From Achromobacter dolens (GTDB taxonomy: Bacteria; Pseudomonadota; Gammaproteobacteria; Burkholderiales; Burkholderiaceae_B), in NCBI RefSeq assembly GCF_902859745.1, contig NZ_CADIJW010000020.1, forward strand, positions 1 through 64,000: DNA of 64,000 bases, read 5' to 3'. Shown here piece by piece: positions 38,152 through 47,837 of the stretch (position 1 is the stretch's first letter; each line of letters begins with the position of its first letter). Both the position numbers and the translations under genes were made by a program. The notes under the pieces are model-generated. The model saw nothing but the letters and a program-made list of their open reading frames with translations. It had not been told where the DNA came from and searched no databases.

Positions 38152-38796
38152 ATGACGTTGTTCCCCGCCAGCCTGGCCGACGTGCCGCTCGCTTCCCTGT
38201 CCTTGCTGGGTCCCCTGGCAATGTTCGCCCTGGTCAGTTCGATCACGCCGGGGCCGAACAACGTCATGCTGGCCGCGTCCGGCCTGAACTTCGGCTTTCG
38301 CCGCAGCATGCCGCACCTGCTGGGCGTGAACCTCGGCTTCACGCTGATGATTTTCCTGGTGGGCGTGGGGCTGGGATCAGTGTTCCAACAGGTGCCGCAG
38401 CTTTACACGGTGCTCAAATACGTGGGCGCAGCCTACCTGCTGTACCTGGCCTGGAAGATCGCCAACTCGGGCGGCATGGAGGATGGCGCCGTCAGCGGCA
38501 AGCCGATGACCTTCCTGCAGGCCGCCGCCTTCCAGTGGGTCAACCCCAAGGCCTGGGTGATGGCCGTCGGCGTGATCGCCACCTATACGCCGCAGGCCGG
38601 CTTCTTCGCCAACCTGGTCATCGCCACGGTGGTGTGCGGCATCGTCAACCTGCCGAGCATCGGCATCTGGGTCACCTTCGGCACCGCACTGCGGCGCGTG
38701 CTGCACAAGCCGTGGGCGATCCGCGCCTTCAACGTCAGCATGGCGCTGCTGCTGGTGGCCTCGCTGTATCCGGTGGCGCTGGAAGCCTTCCACTGA
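38152..38796 (+). CDS. LysE/RhtB-family amino acid exporter
   Basis: A 214-residue inner-membrane protein with about six hydrophobic segments. The family signature SSITPGPNNVMLAASGLNFG is near residues 26-45, and FQWVNPKAWVMAVGVIATY is a second conserved block. It exports amino acids or related small solutes. TTGGAG precedes the ATG at 38152. It is divergent from a MocR regulator and ends 10 bp from lrgB. Confidence 0.92.
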   Translation: MTLFPASLADVPLASLSLLGPLAMFALVSSITPGPNNVMLAASGLNFGFRRSMPHLLGVNLGFTLMIFLVGVGLGSVFQQVPQLYTVLKYVGAAYLLYLAWKIANSGGMEDGAVSGKPMTFLQAAAFQWVNPKAWVMAVGVIATYTPQAGFFANLVIATVVCGIVNLPSIGIWVTFGTALRRVLHKPWAIRAFNVSMALLLVASLYPVALEAFH

Positions 38797-38806
38797 CGCG
38801 GCCGGA

Positions 38807-39499
38807 TCAGGCCCGCAGCGCCACCACCACGGCGGGCGTGACCAGCACGTTGAACAGCCCTGCCATCACCATCACCAGGCCGGCCACCGCGCCCTCTTCC
38901 GCCGCCAGTTCGCGCGCCTTGGCCGTGCCGGCGCCGTGGGCGCCCATGCCGAACAGGGCGCCCCGAGCCAGGGCTGAACGCAGGGGCAGCCAGCGGCGCA
39001 TGAGCTGGCCGATAGCCGCGCCGAAGACGCCGGTGACGATGACGAACACCGCGGTCAGGTCGGGTGCGCCGCCGACGTGCGACGACACCGCCACCGCGAA
39101 CGGCGTGGCCACCGAGCGCGGCAACAGGCTCAGCCGCAGATCCGGCGGCAGGTCCAGCAGGCTGCCCAGCAACCAGGCGCTGAGTCCGGCGATGGCGCTG
39201 CCGACCACCACCCCCGCCGCCAGCACCGGCCAGTAGCGGCGGATAAGCGCGCGCTGCTCGTACAGCGGCAGCGCGAAGGCAACGATCACCGGCCCCAGCA
39301 TCAGCATCAGCCAGTGCGAGCCCGACATGTAGTCGCGATAGCCGGTATGCAGGAGCAACGCCAGCATCAGCAACAGGGCCGGCGCCACCACCAGCGTCGA
39401 CGTCCACCAGTACGCATAGCGGCGATAGAACAGGCGTGCGCAGGCATAGGCCAACACGGTGGCCAGCGGCCAGAACAGCAGGTTGAATTCAGCCCGCAT
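38807..39499 (-). CDS. lrgB: LrgB/CidB-family membrane protein
   Basis: A 230-residue protein with many hydrophobic segments and LrgB features such as KSVATPFA-type LPRSVATPFAVAVS, TGVFGAAIGQ and GAHGAGTAKA. The family partners LrgA as an antiholin/holin-like or carboxylate (pyruvate, glycolate) transporter pair. Its first 11 bp overlap the end of lrgA. A LysR regulator is encoded upstream on the other strand. Confidence 0.92.
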   Translation of the reverse strand: MRAEFNLLFWPLATVLAYACARLFYRRYAYWWTSTLVVAPALLLMLALLLHTGYRDYMSGSHWLMLMLGPVIVAFALPLYEQRALIRRYWPVLAAGVVVGSAIAGLSAWLLGSLLDLPPDLRLSLLPRSVATPFAVAVSSHVGGAPDLTAVFVIVTGVFGAAIGQLMRRWLPLRSALARGALFGMGAHGAGTAKARELAAEEGAVAGLVMVMAGLFNVLVTPAVVVALRA

Positions 39500-39893
39500 G
39501 GCGGTTCATCCATCGGTAGCCGAGGTCGATCGTCAGCGCTGTGCCCGCCATGACCAGCGCTGTGCCCAGCAGGATCACGGCCAACAGCTTGGCGCCCAGC
39601 ACGCCCAGGAATTCGCGGTGGTCCAGCAACGACATCACCGCGGGCACGAAGAACAGCAGCATCTCGCCCAGCAACCAGCTCGCGCCCCGGTGCACGTTGC
39701 GAACGCGCAGCAGGCCCGAAGCCAGCAACGCCAGCACCAGCGCCATGCCGATGACGCCGCCCGGCACCGGCAGGCCGGCGGCATTGGCCAGCATCTGGCC
39801 CAACAGGGAAAACAGGGTGATGAGGACGATCTGCAGCAAGCGGCTGCGGCGCAGCAGGCTGCGCAGGAGAACGGGATAGCGTGGGCGAGACAT
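39489..39893 (-). CDS. lrgA: LrgA/CidA-family membrane protein
   Basis: A 134-residue holin-like protein with four hydrophobic segments. The family motif PGGVIGMALVLALLASG (near residues 45-61), LLGEMLLFFVPAVMSLLDH and the cationic N-terminus are visible. It is co-translated with lrgB through an 11-bp overlap and faces the divergent LysR (CidR-like) gene. Confidence 0.92.
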   Translation of the reverse strand: MSRPRYPVLLRSLLRRSRLLQIVLITLFSLLGQMLANAAGLPVPGGVIGMALVLALLASGLLRVRNVHRGASWLLGEMLLFFVPAVMSLLDHREFLGVLGAKLLAVILLGTALVMAGTALTIDLGYRWMNRHAG

Positions 39894-39953
39894 GGGTGAA
39901 ATTCCTTGGGATGGAAACGTTTTACGCCTGGCCAGGGCATAGATAAAATGAAT

Positions 39954-39966
39954 TTGATGAATTCAA
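39954..39966. promoter_or_regulatory. TTGA-N5-TCAA element, candidate CidR-type operator
   Basis: TTGATGAATTCAA lies 22 bp before the LysR start in the lrgA-lysR divergent region, amid AT-rich sequence. Its dyad arms and spacing fit part of a LysR site. Confidence 0.4.
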
Positions 39967-39988
39967 CCCATTCCAATCAGGCATAGTT

Positions 39989-40876
39989 ATGGATCTGCGC
40001 CCCTTGCGCGCCTTGGTGGAGGTGGTCCGCCAGGGCGGTTTTTCCCAGGCGGCCAAGGTCGTGTTCGCCACCCAGCCCACGGTCAGCAAGGCCGTGCGGC
40101 AACTGGAGGATGAAATCGGCATGCCCTTGCTCGACCGCCAGGCGCAGCCGCCGCGGCTGACCGAGGCAGGCGAGATCGTCTACCGGCGCGCGGTCAAGAT
40201 GTTGGCCGAACGCGACGATCTCTACGCCGAGCTGGACGAGCTGCGCGGCCTGAAACGCGGCGTGTTGCGGCTGGGCCTGCCGCCACTGGGCAGCAACGCG
40301 CTGTTCGCGCCGATGTTCGCGCGCTTTCGCAGCCGCTATCCGCAGATCGAGATCAGCCTGCTGGAACATGGCGGCCATCGGCTCGAGGAAATGGTGATGG
40401 CCGGCGAAATCGAGCTGGCCGCGTCGCTGCGCCCGGAATCCGGCGAACTCGATTGGCAGCCGGTGGCGCGCGAGCCGTTGATCGCGCTGTTGCCCGCCGA
40501 CCATGCTGGTGCGCGCGCCGCCGCTATCGACCTGGAACAACTGCGCGACTCGCCCTTCATCCTGTTCGAGACCGGCTTCGCGCTGAACCGCGTCATCCTC
40601 GATGCCTGCCAGCGGGCCGGCTTCACCCCGGCGATTGCCGCCCGCAGCGGCCAGACCGACTTCATCGCGGCGCTGGTCATGGCCGGCCTGGGGGTCGCCT
40701 TCCTGCCGCGCCTGAAGGCCAACGAGGAGCGGCATGCGGGCGTGGCGCGGGTGCCGTTGCGCGATCCCGGCACGGACTGGGAAATGGGCCTGGTGTGGCG
40801 ACGCGGCGGCTATCTTTCGCACGCCGCCCAGGCCTGGCTGGCACTGGCGCGCGAGATGCATCCGGATACCGCTTGA
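39989..40876 (+). CDS. LysR family regulator, CidR-like
   Basis: A 295-residue regulator. The winged helix (LRALVEVVRQGGFSQAAKVV; TQPTVSKAVRQLEDE) is followed by a LysR effector domain (RLGLPPLGSNALF to GLGVAFLPRL). It is divergent from lrgAB over 95 bp, the arrangement seen for cidR, so control by an overflow metabolite such as acetate or pyruvate is a reasonable inference. Family firm, effector inferred. Confidence 0.9.
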   Translation: MDLRPLRALVEVVRQGGFSQAAKVVFATQPTVSKAVRQLEDEIGMPLLDRQAQPPRLTEAGEIVYRRAVKMLAERDDLYAELDELRGLKRGVLRLGLPPLGSNALFAPMFARFRSRYPQIEISLLEHGGHRLEEMVMAGEIELAASLRPESGELDWQPVAREPLIALLPADHAGARAAAIDLEQLRDSPFILFETGFALNRVILDACQRAGFTPAIAARSGQTDFIAALVMAGLGVAFLPRLKANEERHAGVARVPLRDPGTDWEMGLVWRRGGYLSHAAQAWLALAREMHPDTA

Positions 40877-40947
40877 CGCGAGCCGTCAACAACCGCCGTT
40901 GTATGCTGGCGGCGGAACCGTGCCCGTCGGCGCGGGTCATATCCTCC

Positions 40948-41835
40948 ATGCCCGCCCTGCCCCGCCTCACCCTGCGCCGCCTGATCGGCGCCGCCGTGCT
41001 CGCCGCCGCCAGCGTGGTCGGCTGCTCGCAGCTCGACTCCTGGCAGCGCCAGACCATCTTCTCGCCGCAATCCGAGCCGCAGACATGGTGGCGCGAGCCG
41101 GCCAAGGGCACGCAGGTCTACGACCTGGCGCTGGCCAACGGCGACAAGGTTCGGGCCTGGTACTGGCAAAGCCCGCAGGCCGACGCGCCCACCGTGCTGT
41201 ATCTGCATGGCGCGCGCTGGAACCTGAACGGCAGCGCCTTCCGCATCGACGGCTGGACCCGCAAGGGCTATTCGATCCTGGCCATCGACTACCGCGGTTT
41301 CGGCGCGTCGACGCCGCGCCTGCCGTCCGAGGCCAGCGCGCTGGAAGATGCCATGGCCGGCTTGAAGGAATTGGCCCGCCTGCAACCGGACCCGGCGCGC
41401 CGCTTCGTCTATGGCCACAGCCTGGGCGGCGCCATTGCGATCAACCTGGCGGCGCGCCCGGAGCAACCGGACTTCGCCGGGCTGATCGTCGAATCCAGTT
41501 TCACCAGCATCAGCGCGATGCTGTCCACCATGAAGTGGGGCCGCGTGCCCGGCGCCAGCCTGCTGGTCACGCAACCGTTCGACTCGGTGCAGACGCTGGC
41601 GCAGCTCCACACGCCGATGCTGTTCATGCATGGCACCGCCGATCGCGTAGTGCCGCACACCATGAGCGACGAGCTTTACGCCGCCGCCCGGGGAGTGGCG
41701 CCCGAACTGAAGCGGCTGGTCAAGATCGAGGGCGCGACGCATTCGGGCGCGTTCCGCAGCGGCGAGCAATACGACGACGCCGTGAAGACCTTCATGCGCG
41801 ACGCCAGCCGCGCCTATCAACGCAAGGCCGGCTGA
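40948..41835 (+). CDS. Alpha/beta hydrolase, probable lipoprotein
   Basis: A 295-residue BEM46/YfhR-like serine hydrolase. The N-terminus has a hydrophobic helix ending in ASVVGC-SQ, a plausible lipobox with Cys27. The hydrolase fold follows, with YLHGARWN (oxyanion), nucleophile Ser in YGHSLGGA, acid in MHGTADRVVP and His in GATHSG. It would face the periplasm. An earlier in-frame ATG is possible. Substrate unknown. Confidence 0.82.
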   Translation: MPALPRLTLRRLIGAAVLAAASVVGCSQLDSWQRQTIFSPQSEPQTWWREPAKGTQVYDLALANGDKVRAWYWQSPQADAPTVLYLHGARWNLNGSAFRIDGWTRKGYSILAIDYRGFGASTPRLPSEASALEDAMAGLKELARLQPDPARRFVYGHSLGGAIAINLAARPEQPDFAGLIVESSFTSISAMLSTMKWGRVPGASLLVTQPFDSVQTLAQLHTPMLFMHGTADRVVPHTMSDELYAAARGVAPELKRLVKIEGATHSGAFRSGEQYDDAVKTFMRDASRAYQRKAG

Positions 41836-41873
41836 CCCGCGCGCCGCGCCACCACGGGCCGAGCCATCCGTCG

Positions 41874-41913
41874 CGCCCGCGGGATCGGGCGTGCACGCCG
41901 GATCCCGCGGGCG
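41874..41913. repeat. GC-rich cruciform-type inverted repeat
   Basis: A 13-bp perfect inverted repeat (41874-41886 with 41901-41913) encloses a 14-nt loop that itself holds the 12-bp palindrome GGCGTGCACGCC (41888-41899). No U-tract follows. It lies 39 bp past the hydrolase stop in the 270-bp gap before the lyase operon. Confidence 0.5.
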
Positions 41914-42017
41914 GGCGCGGCATTCCGCTGGCTCCCCTTCCCGCCCATTCCCCTGCGCCTTCGGGCGCCCACACCGTCCTCCCCGGGGAAACCCGCTCTC
42001 GGGAAACTCCCATATCA

Positions 42018-42048
42018 AAATATCTTCTAAATATATTTAACGGATATT
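42018..42048. promoter_or_regulatory. AT-rich nested palindromes upstream of the lyase-ABC operon
   Basis: TAAATATATTTA (42028-42039) is a perfect 12-bp palindrome. It is enclosed, slightly off-centre, by AATATC (42019-42024) and GATATT (42043-42048). This is a sharply AT-rich island 60-90 bp before the start codon and probably contains the promoter and operator, perhaps for the GntR regulator at the operon's end. Confidence 0.5.
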
Positions 42049-42107
42049 AGACTTTCTCCCACCCGCCGCCCTTCCTTCGCGGCGCCGGCCATCCGAGGAG
42101 AATCCAG

Positions 42108-43019
42108 TTGAGTAACGTGCGTTGGCAGGGCGTCTTTCCTGCCGTAACCAGTAAGTTCCATGCCGACGAAACCCTCGACTTCGAAGCGATGCGCAAGCAC
42201 TTCGGCTTCCTGATCGACAACGGCGTGCATGGCCTCGTCACCTGCGGTTCGCTCGGCGAAGCCAGCACCCTGACGCTGGAGGAAAAGCTGGCGGTGACGC
42301 GTTGCGCCGTGGAAGTCAGCGGCGGCCGCATCCCCGTGCTGGCCAACGTGTCGGAAACCAGCACCCGCGAGGCGCTGCGCTTCATCAAGGCGGCGGTGGA
42401 CCTGGGCGTGGACGGCTTCATGCTGATGCCGTCGCTCATCTACGTGGCCGATGCGCGCGAGGCGATGCAGAGCATCCGCACCATGGCCGAGGCCGCCGCC
42501 AAGCCCTGCATGATCTACAACAACCCGGTCGCCTACCGCGTCGACCTCAAGCCCGAGCACATGGCCGAGCTGGCCGATTGCCAATGGCTGGTGGCGATCA
42601 AGGAAAGCAGCGACGACATCCGCCGCGTGACCGACCTGCGCAACAAGCTGGGCGACCGCTATCAACTGTTCATCGGCGTCGACGACCTGTCGTTCGAAGC
42701 CCTGGCGCTGGGCGCCGACGGCCTGCTGGCCGGCCTGGTGACCGCCTTCCCGCGCGAGACCGTGGCGCTGTACGACCTGATGAAGGCCGGCAAGTGGCAG
42801 GAAGCGCTGGCGCTGTACCAGTGGTTCACGCCGCTGCTGCACCTGGATGTGTCGACCAAGCTGGTGCAGAACATCAAGCTGGCCGAGACCCTGGCCGGCG
42901 TCGGCAACGAGCACGTGCGTCGTCCGCGCCTGCCGCTGGTGGGCGCCGAGCGCGAGCGCTGCGCCGGCATCATCGAAGCGGCGCTGGCCAAGCGGCCGCG
43001 GCAATACCAGTCGAAGTAA
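42108..43019 (+). CDS. DapA/N-acetylneuraminate lyase-family aldolase
   Basis: A 303-residue TIM-barrel class I aldolase. The Schiff-base Lys165 is in LVAIKESSDD, the catalytic Tyr137 in IYNNP, and GSLGEASTL stands for the family GTTGE loop. It condenses or cleaves a 2-keto acid, but the exact substrate is unclear. The start is TTG at 42108 with GAGGAG 8 nt before. It heads an operon with a complete branched-chain-type ABC importer and a GntR regulator, so a catabolic role in 2-keto-sugar-acid or related compound use is more likely than lysine synthesis. Confidence 0.88.
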   Translation: MSNVRWQGVFPAVTSKFHADETLDFEAMRKHFGFLIDNGVHGLVTCGSLGEASTLTLEEKLAVTRCAVEVSGGRIPVLANVSETSTREALRFIKAAVDLGVDGFMLMPSLIYVADAREAMQSIRTMAEAAAKPCMIYNNPVAYRVDLKPEHMAELADCQWLVAIKESSDDIRRVTDLRNKLGDRYQLFIGVDDLSFEALALGADGLLAGLVTAFPRETVALYDLMKAGKWQEALALYQWFTPLLHLDVSTKLVQNIKLAETLAGVGNEHVRRPRLPLVGAERERCAGIIEAALAKRPRQYQSK

Positions 43020-43095
43020 ACGACCCAGCCCGAAGCAGGACCGGCGCGCCCGCAGGGCCGGGGCGCGCCATCCTCCCGCCAGCCTCTCGGACACC

Positions 43096-43843
43096 ATGCA
43101 CAGCGACATCATCCTTCAGACCCGGGGCCTCACCAAGGAATTCCGCGGCTTCGTGGCGGTCAACGACGTCAACCTGAGCGTCAGGCGCGGCGCGATCCAT
43201 GCGCTGATCGGTCCCAACGGGGCCGGCAAGACCACGGTCTTCAACCTGCTCACCAAGTTCCACATCCCCACGCGCGGTGAGATCGTCTACGACGGCGTCG
43301 ACATCACCGGCGAACGGCCGGCGCAGACGGCGCGGCGCGGCATCGTGCGCTCGTTCCAGATCTCGGCGGTGTTCCCGCAATTGTCGGTGCGCGAGAACGT
43401 GCGCGTGGCCTTGCAGCGCAAGCTGGGCGTGGACTATTGCTTCTGGCGTTCGGAGCGCTCGCTGGAGCGGCTGCATGCGCGGGTCGAGGAACTGGTCGAC
43501 CAGGTCGGCCTGCGCGGGCAACTGGACGTGGCCGCCGGCGACCTGCCCTACGGCCGCAAGCGCACGCTGGAGATCGCCACCACGCTGGCGCTGGAGCCGG
43601 AACTGCTGTTGCTGGATGAGCCGACGCAAGGCATGGGCCACGAGGACGTGGACCGCGTCAAGCACCTGATCAAGCAGGTCTCGGCCGGCCGCAGCATCCT
43701 GATGGTGGAACACAACATGAAGGTGGTGGCCGACATCTGCGACACCATCACCGTCCTGCAACGCGGCGAGATCCTGGCCGAGGGTCCGTACGCCGAGGTG
43801 TCCGCGAACCCCGCGGTGCGCGAAGCGTACATGGGAGCGGAAG

Positions 43844-43851
<8 letters not shown>
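43096..43851 (+). CDS. livG: LivG-type ABC transporter ATP-binding protein
   Basis: A 251-residue ATPase of the branched-chain (HAAT) importer family. Walker A GPNGAGKTT, a signature region LPYGRKRTLEIA in place of LSGGQ (normal for LivG relatives), Walker B LLLLDEPTQGM and the switch VEHNMKVV are present. The true start at 43096 follows a 76-bp gap; the longer open frame overlaps the lyase gene. It overlaps livF by 8 bp. Confidence 0.93.
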
Positions 43852-44563
<712 letters not shown>

Positions 44564-44649
44564 AGGCCGTCGCGCGCAGTTCCCCGTCATTGCAGTTCCC
44601 GTGTTGCTTCCGACCGCAGTCCCCCCATTCCCCTACGGAGCGTAGTCAG

Positions 44650-45855
44650 ATGAAATTGAATCGAATTGCAGCGGCGCTGTGCGCCATCGGCTTGGCGGGC
44701 GCCGCCCACGCCGAGACCGGCATCAGCGACGGCATCGTCAAGGTCGGCGTGCTGACCGACCTGTCCGGCGTCTATTCCGACCTGGCCGGCAACGGCTCGG
44801 TGATCGCGGCGCGCATGGCGGCCGAGGAGATGGGCAACAAGGTGCTGGGCAAGCCGGTCGAGGTGGTGGCCGCCGACCATCAGAACAAGCCCGACGTCGC
44901 CGCCAACCTGGCGCGCGAATGGTTCGACCAGGGCAAGGTCGACATGATCACCGACTTCCCCACCGCGTCGACCGCGCTGGCCGTGATGGAGATCGCGCGC
45001 CAGAAGAACCGCGTGACCATGCCGTCCGCGGGCCTGTCGACGGCGATCCTGGGCGAGAAGTGCTCGCCGCTGAACGCGCAATGGACCACCAACACCTACG
45101 CGCTGGCGGCCGGCACGGCGCGCGCGCTGGTCAAGGAAGGCAAGAAGAGCTGGTACTTCATCACCGCCGACTACACCTTCGGCCATTCGCTGGAGAAGGA
45201 CGCCACCGAAGTCATCCAGGAGAACGGCGGCAGCGTCGTCGGCGTGTCGCGCCACCCCTTCCCCGGCAACGATTTCTCGTCGTTCCTGCTGAAGGCGCAG
45301 GCCTCCAAGGCCGACGTGATCGCCCTGGCCAACGCCGGCAACGACACCGTCAACGCGGTCAAGCAGGCCAACGAATTCGGCATCACCAAGAAGCAGATCG
45401 TGGCGCCGCTGCTCACCTACATTTCGGACGTGCACAGCATGGGCCTGGCCAAGGCACAGGGCATGTACCTGACCGAGGCGTTCTACTGGGACTACGACGA
45501 CGCCTCGCGCGCCTGGGCCAGGAAGTTCTTCGAGAAGGCCAAGAAGATGCCGACGGCCTCGCAGGCCGGCGTCTACTCGGCCACGCTGTCGTACCTGAAG
45601 GCGATCGAGGCGGCCGGCACCGACGAGGCGCCGGCGGTCATGGCCAAGCTGCGCGAGATGACCATCAACGACGCCGTGATCCGCAACGGCAAGCTGCGCG
45701 CGGATGGCGCGCTGGTGCACGACATGCTGCTGTTGCAGGTGAAGGCGCCGGCCGAGTCCAAGGCGCCTTGGGACTACTACCACGTGAAGTCGGTGCTCAA
45801 GGGCGACGAGGTCTTTCCCAAGCCGCAGGCCGCCTGCGCGCTGAACAAGTCCTGA
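44650..45855 (+). CDS. livK: Branched-chain-type ABC substrate-binding protein
   Basis: A 401-residue periplasmic protein. A signal peptide ends at about residue 21 (GAAHA-ETG). The type I fold follows, with DGIVKVGVLTDLSGVYSDLAGN at the start and the usual YTFGHSLEKD and FPGNDFSSFLLKAQ segments. The ligand is likely not a plain branched-chain amino acid, given the lyase in the operon. GGAGCG precedes the ATG. A hairpin after its stop separates it from livH. Confidence 0.92.
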   Translation: MKLNRIAAALCAIGLAGAAHAETGISDGIVKVGVLTDLSGVYSDLAGNGSVIAARMAAEEMGNKVLGKPVEVVAADHQNKPDVAANLAREWFDQGKVDMITDFPTASTALAVMEIARQKNRVTMPSAGLSTAILGEKCSPLNAQWTTNTYALAAGTARALVKEGKKSWYFITADYTFGHSLEKDATEVIQENGGSVVGVSRHPFPGNDFSSFLLKAQASKADVIALANAGNDTVNAVKQANEFGITKKQIVAPLLTYISDVHSMGLAKAQGMYLTEAFYWDYDDASRAWARKFFEKAKKMPTASQAGVYSATLSYLKAIEAAGTDEAPAVMAKLREMTINDAVIRNGKLRADGALVHDMLLLQVKAPAESKAPWDYYHVKSVLKGDEVFPKPQAACALNKS

Positions 45856-45863
45856 CGCCCGCT

Positions 45864-45890
45864 GGCGCCGGGCGGCTTGCGCCCGGCGCC
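45864..45890 (+). repeat. Intercistronic hairpin between the binding protein and livH
   Basis: A perfect 10-bp stem GGCGCCGGGC/GCCCGGCGCC (45864-45873, 45881-45890) with a 7-nt loop begins 9 bp after the livK stop. There is no U-tract. Such structures often stabilise the upstream mRNA and raise binding-protein levels relative to permease. Confidence 0.6.
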
Positions 45891-45967
45891 GGTTCGATCC
45901 GCCCGCGGCGCGCGGCAACGCGCGCCTCCCGCAAACCGACGCGTCCCGTGTCCGATCGCCGCCCACT

Positions 45968-46870
45968 ATGTTCGACATCTCGCTTCCCGCCCTGCTCGCC
46001 CAACTGCTGGTGGGGCTGATCAACGGCTGCTTCTACGCCATCCTCAGCATGGGGCTGGCCATCATCTTCGGCCTGCTCAACATCGTCAATTTCACCCACG
46101 GCGCCCAGTTCATGATGGCGGCGTTCCTGGCGTGGATCGGCTTCACCCAGCTTCCGCAACTGCTGGGCCCGGGCGCGCAGATCAACTTCTGGGCGGCCCT
46201 GGTGCTGGCGCCGCTGATTGTCGGCGCGGTCGGAGTGGTCATCGAGAAGACGCTGCTCAAGCGGCTCTACCACCTGGACCACCTGTACGGCCTGCTGCTG
46301 ACCTTCGGCATCGCGCTGATGATGGAAGGCGGGTTCCGCTACTTCTACGGCATATCCGGCGTGGGCTACGAGCCGCCCGAGATCCTGCAGGGCGGCTTCG
46401 ACCTGGGCTTCATGTTCCTGCCGGCGTACCGCGCCTTCGTGGTGGTGGCGTCGCTGCTGCTGTGCCTGCTGACCTGGTACCTGTTCGAGCGCACCCGCCT
46501 GGGCGCGCTGCTGCGCGCCGGCACCGAGAACGCCCGGCTGCTGCAGGCCTTCGGCGTCAACGTGCCGGTGATGATCACGCTGACCTACGGCTTCGGCGTG
46601 GCGCTGGCCGGCGTGGCGGGCGTGCTGGCCGCGCCCGTCATGCAGATCAACCCGCTGATGGGCTCCAACCTGCTCAATATCGTGTTCGCGGTGGTGGTGA
46701 TCGGCGGCCTCGGCTCGATCATGGGCGCCATCGTCACCGGCCTGGCGCTGGGCCTGCTGGAGGGCCTGGCCAAGGTGTTCTACCCCGAAGCGTCCACCGT
46801 GGTCGTGTTCATCGTGATGGCGGTGGTGCTGCTGACGCGCCCCGCGGGCCTGTTCGGCAAGGAGAAATAA
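45968..46870 (+). CDS. livH: LivH-type ABC permease
   Basis: A 300-residue inner-membrane permease with about eight hydrophobic segments. LLVGLINGCFYAILSMGLAIIFGLLNIVNFTHGA is the LivH N-terminal signature (split here across residues 10-43), and NPLMGSNLLNIVFAVVVIGG a later one. It forms the translocation path with LivM. The 112-bp gap before it contains a hairpin. It is followed one base later by livM. Confidence 0.95.
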   Translation: MFDISLPALLAQLLVGLINGCFYAILSMGLAIIFGLLNIVNFTHGAQFMMAAFLAWIGFTQLPQLLGPGAQINFWAALVLAPLIVGAVGVVIEKTLLKRLYHLDHLYGLLLTFGIALMMEGGFRYFYGISGVGYEPPEILQGGFDLGFMFLPAYRAFVVVASLLLCLLTWYLFERTRLGALLRAGTENARLLQAFGVNVPVMITLTYGFGVALAGVAGVLAAPVMQINPLMGSNLLNIVFAVVVIGGLGSIMGAIVTGLALGLLEGLAKVFYPEASTVVVFIVMAVVLLTRPAGLFGKEK

Positions 46871-46871
46871 G

Positions 46872-47837
46872 GTGTCGCGCTTTCCTCTTTCCCTCCGCAT
46901 CCTGGCGCTGCTGCTGGTGCCGGCGCTGCTGGTTCCGTGGTTCCCGCAAGTGGTCTATCCGGTATTCGTGATGAAGGTGCTGTGCTTCGCGCTGTTCGCG
47001 CTGGCCTTCAATCTGCTGACCGGCTTCACCGGCCTGGTGTCGTTCGGCCATGCCGCCTTCTTCGGCTGGGCCGGCTATGCCGCGGGCGAAATGATGATCC
47101 TGTACGGCGCGGCCGGCCTGCCGCCCGAGCTGGCGATGCTGTGCGGCGTGGCCATGGCCGCCGCCATCGGCTATGCCATCGGCTGGCTGGCGATCCGCCG
47201 CACCGGCATCTATTTCGCCATGATCACGCTGGCGCTGTCGCAGGTGGCCTATTTCATGGCGGTGCAGGTGCGCTGGACGCGCGGCGAGGACGGCATGCAG
47301 GGCATTCCGCGCGGCAAGTTCCTGGGCCTGGTCGACCTGAGCGCCGACACCAACATGTATTACTTCACGCTGGGCGTGTTCGTGCTGGGGTTCCTGTTCG
47401 TCTACCGGGTCATCCATTCGCCCTTCGGACAGGTGCTCAAGACCATCCGCGACAACGCGCCGCGGGCGATTTCGCTGGGGTACGATACGGATCGGTGCAA
47501 GCTGCTGGCGTTCGTGCTGTCGGCCTCGGTGGCCGGCCTGGCGGGTTCGCTCAAGGCGCTGGTGCTGCAGCTGGTGGCGCTCAACGACGTGTCGCTGGCC
47601 ACCTCCACCGAGGTCCTGCTGATGACGCTGCTGGGCGGGATCGGCACCGTGTGGGGCCCCGTGGTGGGCGCCACGCTGGTCGTCAGCCTGCAGAACTACC
47701 TGGCCACCCTGGGCGATGTCGTCACCATCGTCATCGGGTTGATTTTCGTGTTGTGCGTGTCGTTCTTCCGGCGCGGGTTCGTCGGCGAATGGCTGGCCTA
47801 CACGCAGTGGCGCAAAACGAAGGAAAACAACCGTTGA
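46872..47837 (+). CDS. livM: LivM-type ABC permease
   Basis: A 321-residue permease with about nine hydrophobic segments. The LivM signature FNLLTGFTGLVSFGHAAFFG is near residues 47-66, and LGGIGTVWGPVVGATLVV is near the C-terminus. It starts with GTG at 46872, with AAGGAGAAATAAG upstream. Its stop overlaps the GntR start (TGATG). Confidence 0.95.
   Translation: MSRFPLSLRILALLLVPALLVPWFPQVVYPVFVMKVLCFALFALAFNLLTGFTGLVSFGHAAFFGWAGYAAGEMMILYGAAGLPPELAMLCGVAMAAAIGYAIGWLAIRRTGIYFAMITLALSQVAYFMAVQVRWTRGEDGMQGIPRGKFLGLVDLSADTNMYYFTLGVFVLGFLFVYRVIHSPFGQVLKTIRDNAPRAISLGYDTDRCKLLAFVLSASVAGLAGSLKALVLQLVALNDVSLATSTEVLLMTLLGGIGTVWGPVVGATLVVSLQNYLATLGDVVTIVIGLIFVLCVSFFRRGFVGEWLAYTQWRKTKENNR

Noticed and set aside
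43550-43590. Degenerate signature motif in LivG
   Set aside because: LPYGRKR in place of LSGGQ is a normal variation among LivG relatives.
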